Shown here: positions 1 to 6,975 of the stretch, piece after piece | Layout: every line of letters starts with the position of its first letter | How positions within the stretch are numbered: position 1 is the stretch's first letter | Origin: a virus | Length of the DNA: 24,468 nucleotides | IMG/VR virus record: IMGVR_UViG_3300044765_000056 | Location: 1-24,468 of that record | Reading direction: 5' to 3' (one strand) | Notes under the pieces: model-generated | Database searches by the model: none | What the model saw: the letters and a program-made list of their open reading frames with translations, nothing else | Told to the model about the DNA's origin: nothing | Made by a program: the position numbers and the translations under genes

Positions 1-460
1 AAAGCTCGATAGCCTTCTTGTTGTACGCGTGGGCCGCCTCGTCGATGGTTTCATATGTGCCGAGGTTCATCTGCTTCTTCTGGTACTTGATGTTTGCCTG
101 ATACTTGCCCTTCATGATGCGCACGCCGCGACACTGAACGGCATTTGTGCGTTTCGTGTTGGCCTGGTTCAAGCTAGTATTTGCCAATCGCAGGTTGTCG
201 ATGCGGTTGTTGGTCTTGTCCTGGTCGCGGTGATCGATTTCCGCTGGCGGCCATTCACCGTAATGCATCGCCCACGCGACCTGATGAGCTGGAATATTCT
301 TGCCATCGACGGAGACTCGCCAATAGCCTTGATGATCCCAGCCGATTGGCTTGCTCGCGTCGAAACCGGTGCGATCAGATGCCTTGAGGTACAGATTTCC
401 GCTATCGGCGTCGTAACGCAGGACTTCACGCAGACGCTCAATAGTTGGGCGGGCCTTCAT
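1..460 (-). CDS. HNH endonuclease with AP2 domain (3' end cut by window)
   Basis: Read from the ATG at 460 towards position 1, the frame stays open for 153 codons and leaves the window. The N-terminal part reads like a phage HNH protein: a GWDHQGYWRVSV stretch, then IPAHQVAWAMHYGEWPP, then EIDHRDQDKTNNRIDNLR, which is the HNH core with the metal-binding DH and the N residues. After about residue 110 comes RGVRIMKGKYQANIKY...LGTYETIDEAAHAYNKKAIE, typical of an AP2 DNA-binding domain. HNH-AP2 proteins are usually free-standing homing endonucleases that nick DNA near their own gene. The start overlaps the stop of the upstream gene as ATGA. The family call is firm; a homing role is inferred. Confidence 0.9.
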   Translation of the reverse strand, partial: MKARPTIERLREVLRYDADSGNLYLKASDRTGFDASKPIGWDHQGYWRVSVDGKNIPAHQVAWAMHYGEWPPAEIDHRDQDKTNNRIDNLRLANTSLNQANTKRTNAVQCRGVRIMKGKYQANIKYQKKQMNLGTYETIDEAAHAYNKKAIEL

Positions 461-1899
461 GCCGCACCGCCTTGACCAGCCGTGCCCACAGCGGCTGCTC
501 TCGCTGCGATTTCCGTGTCAATCGCGTGGTCCAGGCACTCGCCGAACAGCATCGTGTCGCCGTCGGCAACTGCGTCCAGATTGTTCTCGCGGGCGCGCAG
601 CCAGCGGTAGCGGGCGGCGTCCTTCGCGTCCTGACCAGCCGTGTCCGCAGCGGGTGTTCTGTCGTTCAGGATGTCGCGCAGCAGGCGGAACATCAGGGCC
701 GGCAGCGAAATGTCGTAAGGCTTCGGTTCACTGACGAAACAGCCGCCCCATTTCGGGCTTTTCAGACGGATCGTGCCCGGCGCGCTGTATGCGTCCCACT
801 CCACGGTCCAGTCGCCCGGCAGACTGCCTGCGTTGGCAGCGGCAGGTCTGGCCTGCACAGGCTTACACCTGGTGGCCGACCATCCGTAAGCCTTCCCATC
901 CACCTGGACATCCAGCGCGCCATTGGAATGCACGCAGGTGATGACGCCACGCGCCGCCCAGGACGTGCCAGCGTCTTGCTCGACGGTGGCACCGACAACG
1001 TAGCCCTGCGCTGCCCAGTCGGGTGCACTAGCGGGCGCGCTTTGCGATTTGCTACCCTCGCCATCCTTGCGGCTTGCCGCCATTGCCGAGTCGATGGCTG
1101 CGTCGGCCTCGTCGCCGTGAAGCCATGCCGCACCGAATCGACTATTCTTGCAATCGCGTGCAATGTAAGGAGCGAGGTGCGCGTTATTGCATTCCTCGTC
1201 GCGCAGGAATCGATACCGCTCCGCATCCTTCGCGTCTGCTGCGCTGGTGGCCTTCAGGCGGTCCGGCGCGTGTTGCTCCAGGTATTTGACGCCCAACAGT
1301 GCCATCGCCTGCGCATCGTCTGCGTTGGTCGGCAACGCAACACGGCCTGCTGCGCTGGTGGCGGAATTCTCGGCGTCGGTCTTGCGGTATAGGACCGTTG
1401 CGCGCGGGTCATCGCTGCTGGTCGCAACCCATGCGCCAGCTTCTCGGACGAAGTAGCCAACTTTCGCGAGGTCATCAGCTTTCCCCGTCGCGTCGGAAGG
1501 CGCTACAGCGGCAGGGTTTGCGGCAAGGAATGCCCGCACCACGGCGCCGTCATAGCGCAGGTAGTCGACCCAACCGTCTTCTTCCTTGAAATCGTCGGGG
1601 CTTACAGCAAAGCACGCCTCCGCCACCTTTTCATCAGTCGGCGCCGGTTGGCCGGCATCTTCGCCGTTCGAGAATTGCGAAAGCCCGGCATGGCGGTTCG
1701 CGTATTCGGCCATCGCGTCGAAGTCGCCACCGCATACGATGATCTCGCCAGATCCGCGCATCACGTAGCTGATCTCGGCTTCGCGTGCAGCTTCGGACAG
1801 GTCGGGCCGCTTGAATACGGCGCGCATCAGGTCTTCGCCGGTGAGAGGCTTGTCCAGGTCGATGCCTGCCGGTGCGGCGATGTTTTCGTGTTTGGTCAT
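457..1899 (-). CDS. Hypothetical phage protein with two RYRxLR modules
   Basis: A 480-residue protein of unknown function. Two related segments stand out: KDAERYRFLRDEE (about residues 224-236) followed by DAAIDSAMAAS, and KDAARYRWLRARE (about 425-437) followed by LDHAIDTEIAAR. This RYRxLR plus acidic-helix module is common at the C-terminus of phage early proteins of unknown role; here it occurs twice in one chain. Between them lies a WAAQGYVVGATVEQDAG...WSATRCKPV stretch that looks like a small beta-rich domain. The start has AAGGA upstream, and the stop overlaps the next gene as ATGA. The mosaic look suggests fusion of several short phage ORFs. No enzymatic motif is seen. Confidence 0.75.
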   Translation of the reverse strand: MTKHENIAAPAGIDLDKPLTGEDLMRAVFKRPDLSEAAREAEISYVMRGSGEIIVCGGDFDAMAEYANRHAGLSQFSNGEDAGQPAPTDEKVAEACFAVSPDDFKEEDGWVDYLRYDGAVVRAFLAANPAAVAPSDATGKADDLAKVGYFVREAGAWVATSSDDPRATVLYRKTDAENSATSAAGRVALPTNADDAQAMALLGVKYLEQHAPDRLKATSAADAKDAERYRFLRDEECNNAHLAPYIARDCKNSRFGAAWLHGDEADAAIDSAMAASRKDGEGSKSQSAPASAPDWAAQGYVVGATVEQDAGTSWAARGVITCVHSNGALDVQVDGKAYGWSATRCKPVQARPAAANAGSLPGDWTVEWDAYSAPGTIRLKSPKWGGCFVSEPKPYDISLPALMFRLLRDILNDRTPAADTAGQDAKDAARYRWLRARENNLDAVADGDTMLFGECLDHAIDTEIAARAAAVGTAGQGGAA

Positions 1900-1914
1900 G
1901 TCTCGGTCCTTGTT

Positions 1915-2238
1915 TTAGTAGCCGCGGTTCCAGCTGCGCTCCGGCGCTGCATCCCAGTAGCAGAATTGGATGAAAGAGTCGAAGCCGTCGCCGTATTCCA
2001 GATAGCGCTCGTATCGTGCTGCGTGTCGGCTGGGCTTGCGCACGGCGCCCATCTCGCCGTATTCCACGTCGCTCGTCGGGTGGCAGTTGAGGATCACGCC
2101 GGGCTTGTCCGCATCGAAGTTCACGCCAATGTAATGGCCGCGATCAGCCGCTATGACACCTGGCTTGCCGCTGACTACGACGCGGCGCCCGATTTCGGCA
2201 GGAACGCCGTAGTAATCGCGCACGTATTCGCAGCTCAC
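1915..2238 (-). CDS. Hypothetical phage protein, 107 aa
   Basis: Starts with GTG at 2238, overlapping the upstream stop as GTGA. The protein (MSCEYVRDYYGVPAEIGRRV...) has a middle segment GKPGVIAADRGHYIGVNFDADKPG, which looks like a small SH3-like or KOW-like beta barrel of the kind seen in many phage early proteins, then an aromatic tail. I recognise similar proteins as conserved unknowns in betaproteobacterial prophages but know no function for them. It sits in the recombination operon, 15 nt before the next gene. The barrel idea is only inference. Confidence 0.75.
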   Translation of the reverse strand: MSCEYVRDYYGVPAEIGRRVVVSGKPGVIAADRGHYIGVNFDADKPGVILNCHPTSDVEYGEMGAVRKPSRHAARYERYLEYGDGFDSFIQFCYWDAAPERSWNRGY

Positions 2239-2618
2239 GCTTCGCTCCCACGTTGGCCGTTCTCATTGCTGGTTGCGAACATATCCAGCGTATGCTCGTC
2301 CTTGATCGGGATCGGCTGGCCAGCGGGCACGAACGCGGTGCAGCAGGGCTGGCCGTCCTTCCCGTATTGCCATTCGCTCGGATAGTCGGGATGGTCGACG
2401 GCCAGCATGTACGTCTTGCCGATCAGTTCGCAAATCTGGTTGTCGTCGCATTCTTCCAGTGGCAGACCGGCCATCATTCCGTGGTCACGTTCGCACTGCG
2501 CGCAATAGGCATCGATGAATACAGCGCCCTCGGTGCCGTTGCTCGGTCGGTACTTCTGGCCGGCGCGTTCCTTGTTCATTTCGGCCCAGCTGTCCGGGTA
2601 GATGGCGATCGTTTTCAC
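2235..2618 (-). CDS. Hypothetical phage protein, 127 aa
   Basis: Starts with GTG at 2618, preceded by GGAGA on the minus strand, and overlaps the upstream DUF551 gene as GTGA. Five cysteines are present; one pair is CAQC followed by ERDHG (about residues 39-46), which could bind a metal, and CC occurs near residues 91-92. No known domain is recognised. Acidic and soluble, with no membrane segment. Its position inside an unbroken chain of 4-nt overlaps argues that it is a real gene. Function unknown. Confidence 0.7.
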   Translation of the reverse strand: MKTIAIYPDSWAEMNKERAGQKYRPSNGTEGAVFIDAYCAQCERDHGMMAGLPLEECDDNQICELIGKTYMLAVDHPDYPSEWQYGKDGQPCCTAFVPAGQPIPIKDEHTLDMFATSNENGQRGSEA

Positions 2619-3193
2619 GATGCGTCTCCTTCCTTGCTGGCGGCCGGGGCTGCGGCCGGGAGTGCAGGCAACGGCATCCAGTACGTCACTTCATTCATCG
2701 CGGCCCACCCGTTTTCGCGCGACTCGAACGTTTGCGAATCGGCCATCCACTGCGCGGGCCACATGCCGGGCTCAGGATCCGGGCAGAAGACCAGAACCAG
2801 TTGCGTGTCTTCCGGCCGGCGTTCACTCATGCTGATCCACTGCGCCTTGTCGCGAACATCGGAGCTACCGGCGCGGAGTTCGCGCTCGATCGATCGGGCG
2901 AATGAGCGGTAGTCCTCAACGCCACCCATGCCGGCATACGGTTTGGCGATGGCGTCGATCCGCTTGTCGGTCAGTACGGCCGGTGCCTGTACTGCTGGCG
3001 CGGCGTCGACACTCGGCAGCAACTTCGCGATCATCCACAGCGTGCCTGTGGCTACGTACTGCTGCGGGTTGGTGTCCGGGATAGCTGCCAGCGCGCTTGC
3101 CGCCAGCGGGTCAAATTCCAGTGCAGCGCGGCCAGCTTCGGCCAACTTCATCAGAAGCTTGGTGCGCGTCTCGTTGATTTCGCGGTTGTTCAT
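2615..3193 (-). CDS. DUF551 domain phage protein
   Basis: A 192-aa protein whose C-terminal part (about residues 119-178) matches the DUF551 pattern: WISMSERRPEDTQLVLVF, then WPAQWMADSQTF, ending with VTYWMPLPALP. DUF551 is frequent in early regions of lambdoid and related phages and has no settled function. The N-terminal part is a helical region with an alanine-rich linker. The frame is open further upstream to 3274, but the ATG at 3193 is preferred because GAAGAGGAC lies just before it; the longer form would also overlap the neighbouring gene by 71 nt. The stop overlaps the next start as GTGA. Confidence 0.8.
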   Translation of the reverse strand: MNNREINETRTKLLMKLAEAGRAALEFDPLAASALAAIPDTNPQQYVATGTLWMIAKLLPSVDAAPAVQAPAVLTDKRIDAIAKPYAGMGGVEDYRSFARSIERELRAGSSDVRDKAQWISMSERRPEDTQLVLVFCPDPEPGMWPAQWMADSQTFESRENGWAAMNEVTYWMPLPALPAAAPAASKEGDAS

Positions 3194-3203
3194 GTCGTCC
3201 TCT

Positions 3204-3548
3204 TCACAGGGTTTTGGCTTCGATGCGGCGGTTCGCTTCGATGGTCCGCCATACATCGATCTTTGCTTGCGCACCGACGATCAGCCAGCGCAGGGATTCT
3301 TCTTGTTCGACTGCTGCCTTCAGACCTTCCAGGAGGGCCATGTAGTCGGCGTGGGCGTAGGCTTCGCGCTCCTGAGCCACGGCCGATTTGTGACCGTTGA
3401 TCTCGGCTTCCTGCATGAGCATCGCTTTCTTCGACTTGCGAAACTCTTCCAGGTAGACACGCTCCGACTTGGCCTTGGCGTACTTGGGCGCGTTGTCGCG
3501 GATGAAGTCCAGCGCCTTGAAGATGCTGATCTCGGTATCCACGTTCAT
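3204..3548 (-). CDS. Hypothetical helical protein next to the YqaJ nuclease
   Basis: A 114-aa, strongly charged and helical protein (FIRDNAPKYAKAKSERVYLEEFRKSKKAMLMQ...), probably a helical bundle or coiled coil. It starts with ATG at 3548, overlapping the stop of the YqaJ-type nuclease as ATGA, so the two are translationally coupled. Proteins of this type are often found directly behind YqaJ in phage recombination cassettes, and a role in the same recombination process is likely by context only. No catalytic motif is seen. Confidence 0.75.
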   Translation of the reverse strand: MNVDTEISIFKALDFIRDNAPKYAKAKSERVYLEEFRKSKKAMLMQEAEINGHKSAVAQEREAYAHADYMALLEGLKAAVEQEESLRWLIVGAQAKIDVWRTIEANRRIEAKTL

Positions 3549-4219
3549 GCTGCTTCCCGCTCGTCCGAACGTACAGCGCGACGTAGCACAGCTTCGTACT
3601 TGCTTACCAGCTTGTCGAACTCGGCCAACTTCTCGACCATAGCGTCGATGAACGAGTCGTCGCGGAACACGCGCTTCACGAACAGGTCTTTACCGACGGG
3701 CGCAAGGTCCGGCACGTACATGATGAAGTCGCACCACTTACGGCCGGTGACCCACATGCCGCCCTGCATTTGGTGGTCATACTCGGACGTGTCACCGGTC
3801 TGCCACATGGCCACGATCTTGTTGCTGTCGATTGGAGCCTTGATCTCGATGAGGCCTTCATCGTCAACGAGGCCGTCGGTGCTGTAACCGAACACACCAT
3901 CGTCCGTCAGGCAGATGCCGGCCTCCGTGACGAATGAGCGCGTACGGGCCTCGTAAAGCATGCGCGCTGCAGCTTCCATCTCATGGCCGCGCTCGAGAAT
4001 CCAGGCCTTGGGCGGCTCACCATGCGGCTGGCCGCTGACACGCTCGATCGCCAAGTCTGCGGCGTAACGCTCCGCTACCGCCGTCGGGTCGCCGACACTA
4101 CGCGTCCCAGACTTCTTTTGGCAGCGGCTGATGGCTTCGGCGAAGCAACTGGCGGTGATCTTTCCGGCTCGGGCGGCGTGCCACTCGGGGGTACCTTGCG
4201 GGCATTCGATGAACTTCAT
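3545..4219 (-). CDS. YqaJ/lambda-exonuclease family recombinase
   Basis: A 224-aa phage exonuclease of the PD-(D/E)XK fold, close to the 226-aa length of lambda Exo. The N-terminus QGTPEWHAARAGKITAS (about residues 8-24) is the family signature. The catalytic set is visible as STDG with D115, and EIK with E125 and K127, matching lambda Exo D109, E129 and K131 in order. H148/Q149/Q151 in YDHQMQGGMWVTG form the later conserved helix. The expected reaction is 5'-3' resection of double-stranded ends to give single strands for the annealing protein encoded immediately upstream. Coupled to both neighbours by ATGA overlaps. Confidence 0.93.
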   Translation of the reverse strand: MKFIECPQGTPEWHAARAGKITASCFAEAISRCQKKSGTRSVGDPTAVAERYAADLAIERVSGQPHGEPPKAWILERGHEMEAAARMLYEARTRSFVTEAGICLTDDGVFGYSTDGLVDDEGLIEIKAPIDSNKIVAMWQTGDTSEYDHQMQGGMWVTGRKWCDFIMYVPDLAPVGKDLFVKRVFRDDSFIDAMVEKLAEFDKLVSKYEAVLRRAVRSDEREAA

Positions 4220-5007
4220 GGTTCGACTCCTGCCAGTTCGGCGCGGCGCGCGGCCACTGCTGCCTTAAATTCGCGGTATGCGTGCTGGTCCTTGGCCTTC
4301 TCGATGGCGACGATACCAAGCTCCCAAACCTTGACGACATCGGCATCCGTGGGCGCCGCATTAACTCGGGCGATCCAGTTGTCCGCAAGAGTTGTATCAA
4401 GCTCAGCCTTGGCGCCATCGTCATCCTGCTCTTTGGTGGCCAGCCCGGTTGCCGCCAGCAGCGTATAACGTTGCAGGTACGTGACCGTCGACGCCATCTG
4501 CTGGATGTTGTTCTTCTTGCCCGAATCGTCCTTCGCAGCCGTCAGCGTGGTGCGTTCGCTGTGGCCCATGCGGTGCGTCAGGATGCATGTCACTACGACG
4601 TTGTTGCCCTGCTGTTCGGTGTCCCAGCGGTGGCTGAAGCCATGCTTCGCTAGGCCCTCCACGATAGCGCTCGTGACGTTCCCCAGCGATGCGTGTGAGT
4701 ACCCAACGAATCCGTCTTTCCCGGTATAGCCTACCTGCTTATCCTTGATGATCTCAGGCGGATTGCGCTTGAACTCGGCCATATCCGCCACGTAAGCCTT
4801 GCGTGCCTCGTTTTCCTCATAGCGCTGCTGGAGATCCATCAAACGTTCCAGACGGTCCAGATCGGCGCCGCTGTCCAGCGCACGACGTAGCAGATCCACC
4901 GGAGTGACAGCGACAGCCGCGGCTGTCTCGCGCTGCTGCGCAACCGCATACTGCTGCGGCTTCGCCTCGACTGGCTCCAGCGTCATTTCGATAGTTTCGC
5001 TTTTCAC
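4216..5007 (-). CDS. ERF family single-strand annealing protein
   Basis: A 263-aa single-strand DNA annealing protein of the ERF superfamily (P22 Erf type). The core runs from about residue 60 to 198: LQQRYEENEARKAYVADMAEFKRNPP, then VGYSHASLGNVTSAI, GFSHRWDTEQQGNNVVVTCILTHRMGHSE, and the conserved end YLQRYTLLAATGLATKEQDDDG. ERF proteins form rings on single-stranded DNA and promote annealing, working with an exonuclease; the partner is the adjacent YqaJ protein. The start is GTG at 5007 with GGAG 8 nt upstream, and it overlaps the preceding stop as GTGA. The C-terminal helical tail is variable. Confidence 0.92.
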   Translation of the reverse strand: MKSETIEMTLEPVEAKPQQYAVAQQRETAAAVAVTPVDLLRRALDSGADLDRLERLMDLQQRYEENEARKAYVADMAEFKRNPPEIIKDKQVGYTGKDGFVGYSHASLGNVTSAIVEGLAKHGFSHRWDTEQQGNNVVVTCILTHRMGHSERTTLTAAKDDSGKKNNIQQMASTVTYLQRYTLLAATGLATKEQDDDGAKAELDTTLADNWIARVNAAPTDADVVKVWELGIVAIEKAKDQHAYREFKAAVAARRAELAGVEP

Positions 5008-5177
5008 TTCATCATCTCCACATGAAAATCATCTTTCGGCTGTTCGCGCATCTCGTGGTGTAGTGGCCGCGCCGCCCACTCGTCGAACCACTTGCGCGTT
5101 TCCTCTGCGTCGTCGTCCGGCTGCTGGTCACGCGCCCTGTTCGCTGCGCGCATGGCTTCGCGGTATTTGCGTTTCAC
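5004..5177 (-). CDS. Small hypothetical protein, 57 aa
   Basis: A charged small protein (VKRKYREAMRAANRARDQQPDDDAEE...). Two GTG starts are possible, at 5189 and 5177. The one at 5177 is preferred because GGAG lies 6 nt upstream and the codon overlaps the preceding stop as GTGA, the same arrangement as almost every neighbour. The acidic stretch DDDAEE is flanked by basic helices. No family is recognised. It directly precedes the ERF gene, with which it is coupled. Confidence 0.6.
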   Translation of the reverse strand: MKRKYREAMRAANRARDQQPDDDAEETRKWFDEWAARPLHHEMREQPKDDFHVEMMK

Positions 5178-5290
5178 GATGGTCTCCACATAGCAGCGGG
5201 TTGGTTCATCTCGTCCAGCTCCTGCACTTCGGCTACGATGAACAGGAAGGCGACGAGAAATACGAGGGCTCGGGCGAAGTCGCGGATCAA
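5174..5290 (-). CDS. Very small membrane protein, 38 aa
   Basis: Starting with TTG at 5290, which overlaps the preceding stop as TTGA, the frame encodes LIRDFARALVFLVAFLFIVA followed by EVQELDEMNQPAAMWRPS. The first half is one clear transmembrane helix; the second half is polar and probably cytoplasmic or periplasmic. Together with the next upstream ORF it makes a pair of tiny membrane proteins inside the recombination operon. Short single-helix proteins in the left operon of phages sometimes affect host membrane functions or superinfection, but nothing here shows which. The start is chosen by coupling, not by an obvious ribosome binding site. Confidence 0.5.
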   Translation of the reverse strand: MIRDFARALVFLVAFLFIVAEVQELDEMNQPAAMWRPS

Positions 5291-5436
5291 GGCAGCAACC
5301 CTTCCATCACGCCGCAGACGATCACGGTCAGTGCCAGCCCAACGACGCCGAACCACGGGTTCGCGTCCGTCCACGCCATACCGTCCAGGAACAGGCGGTC
5401 CATCAGGCTGCGGCGGGTGATGCGGGCGGCGATCAT
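5287..5436 (-). CDS. Very small membrane protein, 49 aa
   Basis: Starts with ATG at 5436, overlapping the stop of the upstream gene as ATGA, and ends with TGA at 5287. The protein begins MIAARITRRSLMDRLFLDGM and has a hydrophobic C-terminal helix WFGVVGLALTVIVCGVMEGLL. The basic N-terminus followed by a single helix suggests an inner-membrane protein. The ORF is short, but exact 4-nt overlaps at both ends make it credible. No family is recognised. Confidence 0.55.
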   Translation of the reverse strand: MIAARITRRSLMDRLFLDGMAWTDANPWFGVVGLALTVIVCGVMEGLLP

Positions 5437-5750
5437 GCGGCGCGCCCGGTAGCCTTGGCTATGGCTGCGCGGGCCGCGTCAATGCGCGCTTGCGTGTCCG
5501 GGCCGCCAATGTGATTTCCGATTGCGTCAGGCAAGATCGCTTGCAAGGCTTCCAGCAGGTCCGGCGCCGCGGCGATCAGGTTGACGTTGTTCGCGCCGAT
5601 GATGTCGTCATTGCTTCGATAGTGGACTTCGCAAATCCTCGGGCAGTGGCCAGCCACAACATCTGGATTGTCTTTCCATGGCACAACCACATCAAACCAA
5701 TAGCCGTTGTCCACGACGTGCCAAGGCCCTGGCGTATGCTTCGCTTCCAT
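5433..5750 (-). CDS. Conserved phage protein with HTPGPW motif
   Basis: A 105-aa protein with the layout seen in many phage and prophage unknowns: an N-terminal HTPGPWHVVDNGYWFDV, a middle ANNVNLIAAAPDLLEALQAIL and a C-terminal ARIDAARAAIAKATG. The AAPDLLEAL segment and the final helix are the usual hallmarks. Its function is not known. AGGAG sits 5 nt before the ATG on the minus strand. The stop overlaps the next small membrane protein as ATGA. This type is usually found in early operons next to recombination genes, as here. Confidence 0.85.
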   Translation of the reverse strand: MEAKHTPGPWHVVDNGYWFDVVVPWKDNPDVVAGHCPRICEVHYRSNDDIIGANNVNLIAAAPDLLEALQAILPDAIGNHIGGPDTQARIDAARAAIAKATGRAA

Positions 5751-5958
5751 CGTTGCTCCTCGTTCTGGCCGGCGCCGCCGGCGGTTGGTTTATTGGTGTG
5801 GTGGCCGGTGCTGATCTCCGGCTTTCCGGCTTCACGGTTCCGAGGGCGGGGTTCGTGGCTCCTGTCCACCCGCTTTCTGCTGGGCATGCTCGGCTTTCGC
5901 CAGAGCCGCATGCACGTGCATTTGCCGCGTTGCGCATCAGCCTGCGCATTCACCACAC

Positions 5959-6124
5959 AGGGGCTGCCTGGAATCGAACCAGGGCTCGCAGGATCGTTCC
6001 TGCCGCTCTATCCGGGTCATGACTCCCGAATCCGGACTGGTCTCCGCGCCGTGCTTGGACATGGGTTCCGGACCCCGCGCCAAACCGTGCGCTTCAACTA
6101 CACCGGCCACTGAGCTACAGCCTT
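5959..6124 (-). other. tRNA-like ends 166 nt apart (degenerate or interrupted tRNA)
   Basis: Within the 489-base gap between two minus-strand genes (5751-6239), the minus strand starts like a tRNA at 6124 with AAGGCTG, then TAGCTCAGTGG (6117-6107). It ends like one, with a perfect T arm CCTGG-TTCGATT-CCAGG (5983-5967) followed by CAGCCCC (5966-5960). GGCTG pairs with CAGCC, giving five acceptor pairs plus two A-C mismatches. The inside does not fold as one tRNA: there is a second GGATAGAGC D-arm-like piece, and a hairpin GCAGG-AACGAT-CCTGC with a 6-nt loop instead of 7. Two tRNA remnants, or one tRNA with an insertion, are both possible. The rest of the gap holds only a 29-codon ORF on the minus strand (ATG near 5914, MHVHAALAKAEHAQQKAGG), which I do not call as a gene. 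Confidence 0.35.
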
Positions 6125-6239
6125 TGTGTGGTGCCTGTCTGTTCCAGGCTGCCAGGGCATTCGAGATCCCACTCCCTCAATTTGCTGACCCGAGTGCAGG
6201 GCAAGCCGCGCGTTGTGAGGGGCGCGGCGCTCCTATTCG

Positions 6240-6587
6240 TTACGCTCGCCCCGCAGGGAAGATGTGCTGCCACACGCGGCGCTCGATGCGCGCCTCACGC
6301 TCGGACTCGGCACGACGGCGCTCCATCGCCTCGACCTGCGAAATCGCGACGACCTCGGCTTCAGCCTCCATCACCTTGTCGCGGATCTGTTCGAACGTGA
6401 CCTTGCCAAGCACGAGGTCGTGCAGGTCGTCGTAGGCCGTGGCGAGGTAATCGGTCACCGAATCGCCAACCTCATGCGCCGTTTTCAAGTCGCCAGCTGC
6501 CAGCAGCGCCTTGCGGTACGCGAACTCCTTCGCGGTCAGGTCGCGGATTTGAAGCTCGCGGGCTTCGTCGTTTGAGAGACGATCCAT
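6240..6587 (-). CDS. Hypothetical helical phage protein, 115 aa
   Basis: A soluble, almost wholly helical protein: MDRLSNDEARELQIRDLTAKEFAYRKALLAAG, then VTDYLATAYDDLHDLVLGKVTFEQIRDKVMEAEAEVVAI, and a highly charged ERRRAESEREARIERR stretch that is probably coiled coil. No family is recognised. It is the second gene of the leftward operon, 11 nt after the first, and is followed by the tRNA-like gap. Function unknown. Confidence 0.7.
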   Translation of the reverse strand: MDRLSNDEARELQIRDLTAKEFAYRKALLAAGDLKTAHEVGDSVTDYLATAYDDLHDLVLGKVTFEQIRDKVMEAEAEVVAISQVEAMERRRAESEREARIERRVWQHIFPAGRA

Positions 6588-6598
6588 GTCGCACTCCG

Positions 6599-6760
6599 TC
6601 AGAAGTTCCAGGCCTTGGCGGCGGCAGCCTTCGCTGCTGCCTTCGCCTCAACCTTGCTGTCGTAAAGCGTCTCGGACACGATTCCTTCGGAGATCGACGG
6701 GCCGGTAGACAAGATCAGGCGGACTTTCTTGCCAGCTGCGCGGTAGATGTGTGCGTACAT
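6599..6760 (-). CDS. First gene of the leftward operon, 53 aa, unknown
   Basis: The ATG at 6760 has AGGAG 7 nt upstream on the minus strand, so it is chosen over an in-frame ATG at 6850, which lies upstream of the predicted transcription start. The protein starts MYAHIYRAAGKKVRLILSTG and ends with an alanine/lysine-rich helix KVEAKAAAKAAAAKAWNF. As the first gene behind PL it holds the position of lambda N, but it lacks an obvious arginine-rich N-terminal RNA-binding motif. An antitermination role is not supported. Function unknown. Confidence 0.6.
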   Translation of the reverse strand: MYAHIYRAAGKKVRLILSTGPSISEGIVSETLYDSKVEAKAAAKAAAAKAWNF

Positions 6761-6818
6761 GCTGCTGCTCCTATCGGTTGCCGCTTGGCTCTTGCCTGCG
6801 GTTGGTTGCGATGGAGAC

Positions 6819-6847
6819 ATTATCACGAATGTGTTTGACGTTGTCAA
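6819..6847 (-). promoter_or_regulatory. Leftward early promoter (PL)
   Basis: On the minus strand, TTGACA (6847-6842) is followed by exactly 17 nt and GATAAT (6824-6819), a perfect -35 and a five-of-six -10. It points into the leftward recombination operon. One operator copy covers the spacer and touches the -10; the other touches the -35, so repressor binding would block RNA polymerase. Confidence 0.85.
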
Positions 6848-6859
6848 CACGAACGTGAT
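6822..6859. promoter_or_regulatory. Left operator pair (OL1, OL2)
   Basis: Two 14-bp sites: ATCACGAATGTGTT at 6822-6835 and AACACGAACGTGAT at 6846-6859 (the reverse complement is ATCACGTTCGTGTT). Each is an imperfect palindrome with ACG/CGT half-sites. They lie 24 nt apart centre to centre and match three sites in front of cro. Binding by the repressor and Cro encoded nearby is inferred from the shared sequence and placement. I see no third copy here. Confidence 0.75.
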
Positions 6860-6931
6860 GATTGAAGTGAAAATTTTTATGCGAAAAAGTGTGCCGCAGC
6901 GCGGCCCCTCTTGAGATGCTGAGTCGGGGCG

Positions 6932-6956
6932 AAAAAAAGCCCGCTCTAAGCGGGCT
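6932..6956 (-). terminator. Intrinsic terminator after the 182-aa gene
   Basis: On the minus strand, AGCCCGC-TTAGA-GCGGGCT is followed by a T run (A run 6932-6938 on the plus strand). It ends transcription of the gene at 6976-7524 before PL and so insulates that gene from the early operon. Confidence 0.85.
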
Positions 6957-6975
6957 CTATGTAGACTAAGGTGAA

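Noticed and set aside
445-1392. 315-codon plus-strand ORF opposite the 480-aa protein
   Set aside because: It runs against the coupled minus-strand operon and has no start signal; composition is that of a reverse-strand shadow.
5678-6022. Plus-strand ORF with a hydrophobic stretch in the left gap
   Set aside because: It starts inside the conserved minus-strand gene at 5433-5750, runs against the operon and has no ribosome site. The hydrophobic part is the complement of a proline/alanine-rich minus-strand segment.
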